NCBI GenBank assembly: GCA_964502465.1
Contig: CAZCWX010000573.1
Coordinates: forward strand, 1-21,934
Length of the DNA: 21,934 nucleotides
DNA from: CAZCWX01 sp964502465
GTDB lineage: Bacteria; Desulfobacterota; Binatia; Bin18
Direction of reading: 5' to 3'
The notes below the pieces were generated by a model. The model made no database searches. It was given only the letters and a program-made list of their open reading frames with translations, and was not told the origin of the DNA. Below are positions 15,869 through 21,934 of this stretch, one piece after another. The position numbers were made by a program, and so were the translations under genes. Numbering within the stretch: position 1 is the stretch's first letter; every line of letters begins with the position of its first letter.

Positions 15869-16417
15869 ATGGCAGAAGAAATGCTCAATCCCATTGGCTA
15901 TGGGAGTAAGACGGAAAAGCCCTTAGCGCAGCGACTTGACTCCTTGCGGGGCAAGACCATTGCGCTTGTGGACATTGGCTTTCCCAACAGCAACGTTTTC
16001 CTTGACCGCGTCGAAACCTTGCTCAAAGACCGTTACGGTGTCGCTGAAGTCGTACGCCATGCGAAACCATCGCCCACCCGTGTGGCCAAACCTGAGGTCC
16101 GTAAAGATGTGCTCTCGCGCTGCCACGGTGTCGTTGAAGCGGTCAGTTCGTGAGGGTCGTGCATATCGTGCAGTTCGCACGACGTCGCCTACTTTGAAGA
16201 ACAAGGCCTTCCTACCGCAAATATCTCAACCACCGAATTCGTTGCGGCCGCGCGTATTCAGTGTAAGAACCTTGGCATTCCCTCGTATGAAGTTGTAACG
16301 GTTCCGCATCCGATCGTACCGTTGACCAAAGAAGAGGTCTGGTCTCGTGCCGATGCGGTGATCGAAACCGTTGTTGCGCGGCTTGTGGCCCAAGAGGTGC
16401 AGGCTGCAGCATCGTGA
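15869..16417 (+). CDS. UGSC-family selenoprotein; TGA at codon 95 read as selenocysteine
   Basis: RBS AAGGAGG with 7-bp spacing precedes ATG. A normal reading stops at TGA 16151-16153 after 94 residues. The next codons, GGG TCG TGC, give Gly-Ser-Cys, so residues 95-98 are exactly U-G-S-C, and the same frame runs 87 more codons to a TGA at 16415-16417, giving 182 aa. The N-terminal half (LRGKTIALVDIGFPNSNVFL, VAEVVRHAKPSPTR) and the C-terminal half (SSHDVAYFEEQGLPTANIST, then AARIQCKNLGIPSYEVV and PHPI) both fit the UGSC family, in which relatives have CGSC or UGSC here. A second CSS motif (C101) follows closely. The U/C pair suggests a redox site; the reaction is unknown. The gene needs SelA, SelB, SelC and SelD elsewhere in the genome. 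Confidence 0.92.
16151..16188 (+). promoter_or_regulatory. Sec UGA codon with candidate bacterial SECIS hairpin
   Basis: Directly after TGA, TCGTGC (16166-16171) pairs with GCACGA (16177-16182) around a 5-nt loop AGTTC that has G at its second position. The loop begins 18 nt after the UGA. This fits the bacterial SECIS model (short apical loop, early G in the loop, about 16-37 nt from UGA). Lower pairs around 16159-16164 and 16184-16188 extend the stem with one bulge and one mismatch. An alternative 7-bp stem, GTCGTGC (16156-16162) with GCACGAC (16177-16183), competes for the same 3' arm. Confidence 0.75.
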
Positions 16418-16472
16418 TAGGTATTTCTTGACAACCAGAAGAAAGCTTGAAAGAAATGTCGGTTGGAAGCGG

Positions 16473-16500
16473 CCTTCTTTCCCGTCTTGACCAAAGAAGG
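16473..16500 (+). promoter_or_regulatory. hairpin between selenoprotein and amidohydrolase genes
   Basis: CCTTCTTT (16473-16480) pairs perfectly with AAAGAAGG (16493-16500) around a 12-nt loop. There is no T tract after it, so it may be an RNA processing or stabilising hairpin rather than a terminator. A TTGACA at 16428-16433 lacks a good -10 box. Confidence 0.4.
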
Positions 16501-16542
16501 GGCTGTACTTCGCGACATCACCCATAAAAAGGAGGAAAGGCA

Positions 16543-17679
16543 ATGCGCGTTGTGTCTGCAGATTCTCACATGATGGAGCCACCCGACCTGTGGCTCGAAC
16601 GACTCGACAACACATATAAGGACCGCGCTCCGCGTGTGATCCAAGGGTACCAAGGGAAAAAAGGATACCACTTTGTCGTCGAAGGGATTAGACCCTTTCC
16701 TGTCGCGGGTGGATTTGCTGCGGGGAATAAGCCGGAAGATCTTCCCAAAGCATGGGAGAAAGGCTATGAAGGGTGCCGCCCAAGTGGATGGGATCCGGTA
16801 GAACGGATTAAGGATCAGGATATCGACGGAGTCGAGGCCGAGATCCTGTATACGACCTTAGGCATGTCTCTATTCGGTTTGGACGATGCCGGATTCCAGC
16901 AGGCTTGCTTCGGTGTGTATAATGATTGGGTGGCTGAGTTCTGCAGTCACGACCCCAAACGGCTTTTCGGTATCGCCTTAATTTCCTTAGAAGATGTACA
17001 GGCAGGGGCGAAAGAGCTGGCGCGCTGCGCGAAAAAAGGCATGCGTGGTGCGATGATCTGGGGATCGCCCCCACGCGAACGCCCGTACAGTAGCACTGAG
17101 TACGATCCCTTCTGGGCAGTGGCGCAGGACTTGCAAATGCCGATTAGCTTGCACGTCGTGACCAGTAAAAAGGGGAACCAAGAAAAGAAAGCGAGCGGAA
17201 GTGCAGAGGCAAAACCTCGCAGCGAACGCCGCGGCGTGACCCAGAGTGCCTATATGCGCCTGATCCACGAGGTACAGCAATCGATCACGGATATCATTTT
17301 CAGTGGTGTGCTCGAACGGTTCCCTCGGCTCATTATCGTTTCCGCTGAGAACGACACGGGCTGGCTGCCGCATTTCATGTACCGCGCGGACCATGCGTGG
17401 GAGAAGTTCCGTTTCTTCGAGAAAGAACCGCTGCCAATGCCGCCGAGCGAGTATATCAAACGGAATCTCTACGCGACCTTCCAGGATGATCCGATCGGCC
17501 CGTCCACCTGGGATTACTTCGGGGCGGATAACTACATGTGGGCCTCGGACTTCCCACACACCGACTCCACCTGGCCACATTCACAGGAAGTGATTAAGAA
17601 AGACTTTGCCAAAGTCCCGCCAGAAGTGACACAAAAGATCGTTGCTGACAACGCCATCCGGCTCTACCGCATGGCGTAG
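16543..17679 (+). CDS. amidohydrolase (Amidohydro_2 family, metal-dependent)
   Basis: 378 aa with a strong RBS (AAGGAGGAAAGG) before ATG. It starts VSADSHMMEPPDLWLERL, the DSH metal-binding opening of the amidohydrolase-2/ACMS decarboxylase-like family (D7, H9). Further signatures: SLHVVT (H204), FSGVLERFPRL (about 253-263), SAENDTGWLPHFMYRADHAW (about 267-286), and WASDFPHTDSTWPHS with D336. These enzymes hydrolyse C-N bonds or decarboxylate aromatic acids; the substrate here is unknown. It has no signal peptide. A 125-bp gap separates it from the UGSC gene. It is probably the last gene of the cluster, as a 10-bp inverted repeat follows. Confidence 0.9.
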   Translation: MRVVSADSHMMEPPDLWLERLDNTYKDRAPRVIQGYQGKKGYHFVVEGIRPFPVAGGFAAGNKPEDLPKAWEKGYEGCRPSGWDPVERIKDQDIDGVEAEILYTTLGMSLFGLDDAGFQQACFGVYNDWVAEFCSHDPKRLFGIALISLEDVQAGAKELARCAKKGMRGAMIWGSPPRERPYSSTEYDPFWAVAQDLQMPISLHVVTSKKGNQEKKASGSAEAKPRSERRGVTQSAYMRLIHEVQQSITDIIFSGVLERFPRLIIVSAENDTGWLPHFMYRADHAWEKFRFFEKEPLPMPPSEYIKRNLYATFQDDPIGPSTWDYFGADNYMWASDFPHTDSTWPHSQEVIKKDFAKVPPEVTQKIVADNAIRLYRMA

Positions 17680-17689
17680 GAGCCTCACC

Positions 17690-17719
17690 GGTCAGGGCAC
17701 GGTGCGCCATGCCCTGACC
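17690..17719 (+). terminator. strong hairpin after the amidohydrolase gene
   Basis: GGTCAGGGCA (17690-17699) pairs perfectly with TGCCCTGACC (17710-17719) around a 10-nt loop. Only TTCTC follows, so the U tract is poor. Placed 10 bp past the stop, it most likely ends the UGSC-cluster transcript. Confidence 0.6.
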
Positions 17720-17727
17720 TTCTCAAA

Positions 17728-17916
17728 CTGGCTGCCGGAGTAGCCTGGTATTGGCTCATTGACGGCGAGAGCCTGATTCAAGAGGAATGCCATGCCGAGC
17801 AAGACCGCTACTTTCGTACCGCTGCAGCCGAAGCAGGCGAAATATTCCGACCAGCCGCCTTTCCAGGCTTGGAGTTGGACTTAAAAACTTTGCTGGAAGA
17901 GCAAGGCGCGGTATAA
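17728..17916 (+). pseudogene. second Uma2-family nuclease remnant
   Basis: From 17728 one frame reads LAAGVAWYWLIDGESLIQEE, then DRYFRTAAAEAGEIFRPAAFPGLELDLKTLLEEQGAV before TAA (17914-17916). This fits the C-terminal portion of a Uma2 (DUF820) protein: the GVAWYWLID strand and a FRPxxFPGLELDL end. The N-terminal two thirds, with the catalytic residues, are missing, and no start codon with an RBS is present; the frame runs back into the hairpin. It differs in sequence type from the remnant at 7479-7827, so the two are not recent copies. Confidence 0.7.
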
Positions 17917-18092
17917 ACTGTTCTAATGCTTCTCCTCATAAGGGAGCGGTTCTTGACACAGTAGAGTGGGTTCGTAAGAGGAGCAGGATCATCTGTTCCA
18001 TGAATTCTGCCAACTTTTCTATCTGACTCTCCATTGCTCACGCATTTTTTGTGGCTACTATGGCTACAAACATATCTTCCTCAGGAGAGATC

Positions 18093-18374
18093 ATGCACAC
18101 GGTAGGAACACGGGAGCTGAAAGACCGGTTAACCCATTACCTGCGCTTGGTGCGGAAAGGGACGACACTCATTGTCACAGACCGAGGCAAACCCGTTGCT
18201 GTCTTAAAACCGACGGAAGGGGAGGAAGGTAGAGATATAGAAGGCTTGCTGGCCGGATTGGCAGCGGAGGGAAGCATCTCCTTGCCCCAAGGGAAAGGTT
18301 TCCATAAGAAACCTCCTGCCATCCGGGGAAAGGGAACTCCGCTCTCGCAGGTGGTGACGGAGGGGAGGAGGTGA
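18093..18374 (+). CDS. Phd/YefM-family antitoxin
   Basis: 93 aa from ATG 18093, chosen because AGGAG (18083-18087) sits 5 bp before it; the frame extends 14 codons upstream without an RBS. The N-terminal DNA-binding fold is typical: MHTVGTRELKDRLTHYLRLVRKGTTLIVTDRGKPVAVLKP (residues 1-40). The C-terminal half (GRDIEGLLAGLAAEG to the end) would bind the toxin. Its TGA stop overlaps the GTG start of the toxin (GTGA). Such pairs repress their own promoter; a TTGACA at 17953-17958 is the only -35-like box upstream and it lacks a good -10. Confidence 0.88.
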   Translation: MHTVGTRELKDRLTHYLRLVRKGTTLIVTDRGKPVAVLKPTEGEEGRDIEGLLAGLAAEGSISLPQGKGFHKKPPAIRGKGTPLSQVVTEGRR

Positions 18375-18820
18375 TCTATTATCTGGACATCAGCGCTTTG
18401 GTCAAAAGGTACTATACAGAAAAAGGGTCTTCCTGGGTCCACCATCTCTTTCGCCCAGAGAACGTTTTGGTGATTTCCAAGATAGCCTATGCAGAACTGC
18501 TGGCAGCCTTGGTAAGGAAGAGGAGAGAAGAAGGGGTGAAAGAGGAAGATTTTGCTCAGGCGGTGGAGAGCTTTCAGCGGGAGTGGAAAGAACTTGTTGT
18601 TACTGAGGTCACTGACGCGGTCTTTGCTGACCTTCTCTCCTTGGTGAGGCGCCATCCGCTGAGAGGGTTCGATGCTATCCACCTCTGCACCGCTCTGTGG
18701 TTCCGCAAACGTATCAAGGCGGACGTGATCTTTGTGTGCGCTGACCACAATCTTCTTGCAGCTGCAGAAGAGGAAAGGTTCAGTGTCAGCAACCCCGAGC
18801 AACAGAAGGAGAGAGGGTAG
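18371..18820 (+). CDS. VapC-like PIN-domain toxin
   Basis: 149 aa, GTG start overlapping the antitoxin stop by 4 bp, with a purine-rich GGAGGGGAGGAG directly before it. PIN nuclease residues are all visible: D6 in YYLDISALVKRYY, E in AYAELLAAL (about 42), D in RGFDAIHLCTA (about 101) and D in FVCADHNLLAAAE (about 119). Together they form the four-acid metal site of an RNA-cutting toxin. The gene is complete. The pair is of the Phd-VapC mixed type, common in environmental genomes. It is followed by 52 bp without features and then the convergent coiled-coil gene. Confidence 0.9.
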   Translation: MIYYLDISALVKRYYTEKGSSWVHHLFRPENVLVISKIAYAELLAALVRKRREEGVKEEDFAQAVESFQREWKELVVTEVTDAVFADLLSLVRRHPLRGFDAIHLCTALWFRKRIKADVIFVCADHNLLAAAEEERFSVSNPEQQKERG

Positions 18821-18872
18821 CCGTCAAAGAGGAGATAGCGGAAAGATGGTCGATCAAACTATTGACTTAGAC

Positions 18873-19184
18873 CTATCCCTTTTCCTGCTCTGGCAGAGGA
18901 GGCTGCTCCCCTTGGGTTTGCAGCAGCCGTGTCAACCGTAACTCCGCTCGTTCCACCTCTGTCTTGAACCGCGCTAAGTCGGCTTGCATCTGTGCGCGGT
19001 CAGCATCACGGGAAGCTTCCAGCCGGGCAAGCCGTTCGCGTACGTCGGCTAACTGCTCCTCCAACCTGTCCAACCGAGCTCTCACTGTTGAGCGTAGCTC
19101 GCGGAGATCTTCCGCCAGCGCGTCAAGTCGATGCACGGCTGTGGCAATCTTCTGCAGAGTCTGCAGGATGCTCTCGCCCGGCAT
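18873..19184 (-). CDS. small coiled-coil protein
   Basis: 103 aa, almost entirely heptad-like helix: LQTLQKIATAVHRLDALAEDL, then LRELRSTVRARLDRLEEQLADVRERLARLEASRD and FKTEVERAELRLTRLLQTQ, with a Gln/Pro tail. No signal peptide or membrane segment. Its ATG shares one base with the TAA stop of the preceding small gene (TAATG), so the two are coupled. I do not recognise a family. Being coupled to the gene at 19184-19402, it probably works in a complex with it. Confidence 0.65.
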   Translation of the reverse strand: MPGESILQTLQKIATAVHRLDALAEDLRELRSTVRARLDRLEEQLADVRERLARLEASRDADRAQMQADLARFKTEVERAELRLTRLLQTQGEQPPLPEQEKG

Positions 19185-19402
19185 TACGCTGTCTCCCCTG
19201 GCTCTCGTAACACCTCAATCGTGGCGCGCACTTCCGTCGAGACCCCTTCAAGTGCGGCGAGCAATCCATCCAACGCTTTATTGAGCAGCTTGATCTCTTC
19301 GTTCGAGATCTCGGCAAACGCCCCCTCAGGCAATTGGATAATCTCTCCCCGTCGGGGACCGGAGATAATGACTGCCTCAATAGATTCAGCGGTTTGTGCC
19401 AT
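19184..19402 (-). CDS. small conserved-looking protein of unknown function
   Basis: 72 aa from ATG 19402 with AGGGAG 8 bp upstream; GTG 19411 is less likely. The sequence has AVIISGPRRGEIIQLPEGAFAEISNEEIKLLNKALDGLLAALE, a beta-rich start and a helical end. No family is recognised. It lies 114 bp after the stop of the large ATPase gene on the same strand and is coupled to the coiled-coil gene; whether it belongs to the ATPase transcript is open. Confidence 0.55.
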   Translation of the reverse strand: MAQTAESIEAVIISGPRRGEIIQLPEGAFAEISNEEIKLLNKALDGLLAALEGVSTEVRATIEVLREPGETA

Positions 19403-19516
19403 ACGTCTCACTCCCTATGCCAATCCCTATTCAGTCGAGGTTACACAAAAGGCTCAGAGTCCCTGCTTTGCTTTCTACTTTTGGTCTACTGAATATGATT
19501 GACCGATTCAACCAGC

Positions 19517-21934
19517 TCATACGCTTTCTAATTTTTCCAGCAACGCTTTAGCCTCTTGCAGATCCTTTGTATCAAACCCTTCAGTGAACCAGTTGTAGAT
19601 CTCAGCCAATATCTTGTGAGCTTGTTTTTTCTTGCCCTGTTGCTGCCACAGCCGCGCCAAACTTACCGTTGCTCGTAGCTCCAACGACTTCGCCTGCTGC
19701 TTGCACGCAATGTCAATGGCTTTGTGAAAACACGCTTCGGCTTCCGTTGCCACTTGAGTGTAGGGAGTAGGGTGTGGGGTATTGGCAACCGAGGACTGCA
19801 GACTGTGAACTGCGGACTGAAGAATAAGCGTTCCTTTCAGCCGATACAGTTCAGCCTCCCATGCACGTTCCTCGGTTCTGTTCACTACCGCTAGGGCCTT
19901 AGTCAGCACCGTAAGTCCTTCTTCTGCTTGTCCTGTTTTCTCACACGCCTCAGCCAATCGCGCAAGCCACCACGGCTCTGCTAACTCCGTCTCTGTAGCC
20001 TGCATGGTCTCTATCCCCTGACGTATCTTGACAATTCCCTCCTCTCCCTGTCCTTGCTCAACCAGCGTCCAGCCTTGCAGGATAGTCCCTAACGCGGTCC
20101 AAAGTTTAAGGCCTTGTTCATCGGAAAGCGCAATCAACACTTCTGTCTGTTCTCGGGCGACTTCCCCCTCCCGCCGATATTGATGGAGCGTGGCCTCAAA
20201 CATCAAGGCAAAACCCAAATTATCCAAATTATAAGGATGAGCCAGCTCCCGAGCCAGGGTAAGCGCTTCCTGGCTCCTTCTAAGGGCTTGATCCGAATAG
20301 CCAAGATGCCACAGTGTCCAACCCATAAAGGATAGACAAACTAGTAGGGGGTTCTGCATAAGAGTAAGGGAGCGGTACTGTTGAGGGTCATAAGAGGCAA
20401 TTCCCTTCTCCAAGTAGGTTTGGGCAGAGCCGAACTCTCCAAGGTAAAATGAGGTTGCCCCTAGCATATTGTAGGCTCTCAGGAGGCAAGCGGGGTCTTG
20501 AGTACGCTGAGCCAAGTGAAGGCACTGTTCCCCTAACTCACGGGCGGTACAGAACTCTGCCCGCTGTAAGTAAAATCTCCATAGTCCAAACAGGACCGGC
20601 AGGAGAAGCTTGACATCTCTCACCTGCTGGCACAGCTTTCGTGCTCGGCCATAGGCCTCCCCTACATCTGAAGCTCCATATCCTTTGGTGGCCGTTAGTG
20701 ATGCACCTAAGGGAATTTGCAGCATGAGTTCTCGTTGGGCGCGTTCGGGCGTGTCCGGTAGAGTCTTGAGCAACTCTAGCCCTCTGGTGAGGAGGTTGAT
20801 CGCTTCCTGATGGGCAGACTTCCGCACAGCATTCTCTCCTGCTTGCTGTAAGTAGTGGATTGCCTTACGGTACTCTCGTCCCCGTTCAAAATGCAGCGCC
20901 AACTCGGCCGTGATCTCTTTGGCCTGCGCGCCGTAGGCCTGCTCGACCCGCTCGCCAAGTTGCCGATGGAGGTGGATCCGTCGGTTCACCGTCACCCGCT
21001 CATACACCACTTCGCGATAGAGCGAGTGGAGAAAACGGTAGCGTGCTGCCACTGTTCCATCCGGCCACCCGGCAATGCCGCTCGCCTGCAAGAATTGCGC
21101 TCGGCGCGCTAATCCGGTGCAGAGCCGCTCCACTGAGGGAATTTCAGTCTCAACTCCTGTGGCTACAGCTGCAGCGGAGAATTCCATTCCCGCTACACTG
21201 GCGACTTCTAGCACGCGTTGTTCCTCCGGACTCAATCGGTCAAACTGCTGCTCAATCAATTGTTGCAGGTTCTCCGGTACCTCGCGCTGCACAACTTCTA
21301 TCACCGCCTGGACGTGCTCGGGCTCTCGCTCGTCTCTGCCTTTGCCCTGTCGCAGGAGATGCTCTACGATATTAACCATGAAGAGTGGATTACCTTCAGT
21401 CCGCTGATGGATTGTGCTTGCCAGCCTATCGAGAGGCACCGTCGGCTGCCTCTCGATAGCAAACCGTTGAGCAAGATATTCAGCTACATGCCCTTCGGTC
21501 AGCAATGGTAATCTGAGCTCTGCACAGTAGTGATGAAGATGCAGCTCTTGGGTCACGGCGCGTAACGGATGCCCATCGGCCAGCACGTCGAGTGGCCGAT
21601 ACGTGCCAAGAATGAGAAGTCGGGCCAGACGTTGGCGCCGGGCTAGGTAGGAGAGCAGTTCCAGCGTTGAGGGATCGCTCCAGTGTAGATCTTCCAAGGT
21701 TAAGATCAGCGGTCGCTCTGCGGTGAGCACTTCAAGCGCTTCGGCGATCTCCCGGAGCATCCGCTCCCGCATCGCCCCTGCCGTCTGGCGCTGCAGCGCT
21801 GCGAGTTCCTCAGCATTGACGAGCGCTGGTAATTGCATCAACCAAGTCGGGGCATAACGATACAGCACCTGGATCAACTGCTCAGGTCCGGGCTCCCGCC
21901 CTAAGTGCCCCAGAGCTGCGAGGAGTGGCAGATA
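19517..21934 (-). CDS. AAA-type ATPase with TPR-like C-terminal repeats, 5' partial
   Basis: The frame is open to the right edge (about 805 residues visible, no stop), so the true start and Walker A are outside. The visible N-terminal end (YLPLLAALGHLGREPGPEQL, YRYAPTWLMQLPAL) and Walker B (PLILTLEDLHWSDPSTLELL) match the large ATPase family found after adenylate cyclase or BTAD-type regulatory domains. Then come the RQRLARLLILGTYRPLD strand, a winged-helix-like part (ENLQQLIEQQFDRLSPEEQRVLEVASVAG) and a long run of TPR-like helical pairs to the end (LLEKLESV). Probably a signalling or transcription-control NTPase. Near the C-terminus a repeat-derived peptide is inserted in frame (see 19758-19819). 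Confidence 0.88.
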   Translation of the reverse strand, partial: YLPLLAALGHLGREPGPEQLIQVLYRYAPTWLMQLPALVNAEELAALQRQTAGAMRERMLREIAEALEVLTAERPLILTLEDLHWSDPSTLELLSYLARRQRLARLLILGTYRPLDVLADGHPLRAVTQELHLHHYCAELRLPLLTEGHVAEYLAQRFAIERQPTVPLDRLASTIHQRTEGNPLFMVNIVEHLLRQGKGRDEREPEHVQAVIEVVQREVPENLQQLIEQQFDRLSPEEQRVLEVASVAGMEFSAAAVATGVETEIPSVERLCTGLARRAQFLQASGIAGWPDGTVAARYRFLHSLYREVVYERVTVNRRIHLHRQLGERVEQAYGAQAKEITAELALHFERGREYRKAIHYLQQAGENAVRKSAHQEAINLLTRGLELLKTLPDTPERAQRELMLQIPLGASLTATKGYGASDVGEAYGRARKLCQQVRDVKLLLPVLFGLWRFYLQRAEFCTARELGEQCLHLAQRTQDPACLLRAYNMLGATSFYLGEFGSAQTYLEKGIASYDPQQYRSLTLMQNPLLVCLSFMGWTLWHLGYSDQALRRSQEALTLARELAHPYNLDNLGFALMFEATLHQYRREGEVAREQTEVLIALSDEQGLKLWTALGTILQGWTLVEQGQGEEGIVKIRQGIETMQATETELAEPWWLARLAEACEKTGQAEEGLTVLTKALAVVNRTEERAWEAELYRLKGTLILQSAVHSLQSSVANTPHPTPYTQVATEAEACFHKAIDIACKQQAKSLELRATVSLARLWQQQGKKKQAHKILAEIYNWFTEGFDTKDLQEAKALLEKLESV
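19758..19819 (-). repeat. tandem-repeat insertion inside the ATPase gene
   Basis: Plus-strand 14-mers AGGACTGCAGACTG (19792-19805) and TGAACTGCGGACTG (19806-19819) are tandem copies, and 12-mers GTGTAGGGAGTA and GGGTGTGGGGTA (19758-19781) are a second, looser tandem. In the protein they make LQSAVHSLQSSVANTPHPTPYTQ-type sequence, low complexity and unlike the helices on either side. It keeps the frame. Confidence 0.6.

Noticed and set aside
16151..16153. Reading the TGA as a true stop, making a 94-aa protein or a pseudogene.
   Set aside because: The frame stays open with family-like sequence for 87 codons, the codons after it spell GSC, and a SECIS-like hairpin follows.
15923..16671. Several minus-strand reading frames opposite the UGSC gene and the start of the amidohydrolase gene.
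   Set aside because: They are shadows of the plus-strand coding frames, with Arg/Ser-rich or unnatural composition.
19428..19495. TATTCAGT and ACTGAATA 8-bp inverted repeat between the ATPase and the small gene.
   Set aside because: The arms are 52 nt apart without a T tract, so a terminator or operator cannot be supported.

Overview
The window reads as a chromosomal stretch of an uncultured, Gram-negative, deltaproteobacterium-like organism, perhaps from the Desulfobacterota, Binatota or Tectomicrobia area. This placement is inference from gene content: PtsP-type EI, long MetH, ECF sigma with zinc anti-sigma and DUF3106, an NtrB/NtrC-like pair, glycine-zipper/OmpA envelope proteins, and a Sec-decoding UGSC gene beside an amidohydrolase. 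No rRNA or tRNA gene was seen.

Left part (1-7827): the 3' end of a PtsP-like enzyme I, a B12-binding radical SAM enzyme of unknown substrate, a very acidic 35-residue mini-ORF, an HU-type nucleoid protein with a strong terminator, and convergent cobalamin-dependent methionine synthase (metH). Upstream of metH lie two copies of TGACGTTGCG with a 28-bp period, then a decayed Uma2 nuclease gene interrupted by a 133-bp MITE-like element. Removing the element and one TTA repeat restores the Uma2 frame.

Middle (7898-14495): two related minus-strand envelope genes (a glycine-zipper lipoprotein and a glycine-zipper/OmpA protein), a regulatory/repeat region, and a tightly coupled minus-strand operon of ECF sigma, membrane anti-sigma and DUF3106 protein. 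Diverging from it is a two-gene plus-strand operon: a soluble histidine kinase (RsbRD-like N-terminus, PAS, HisKA, HATPase) and a sigma-54 activating response regulator.

Right part (14672-17719): the main discovery. A 368-aa protein, a small protein and an amidohydrolase lie in a row on the plus strand. Read conventionally the small protein stops after 94 codons at TGA, but the next codons give exactly U-G-S-C, the frame stays open for 87 more codons with a conserved family C-terminus, and a hairpin with bacterial SECIS geometry follows the TGA. It is therefore a 182-aa UGSC-family selenoprotein that an automatic annotation would truncate.

The last part (17728-21934) holds a second Uma2 remnant, a Phd/VapC-type toxin-antitoxin pair and, on the minus strand, a large AAA-ATPase/TPR protein cut by the window edge, followed by two small genes, one of them a coiled coil. 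The ATPase has a short tandem-repeat DNA insertion in frame.
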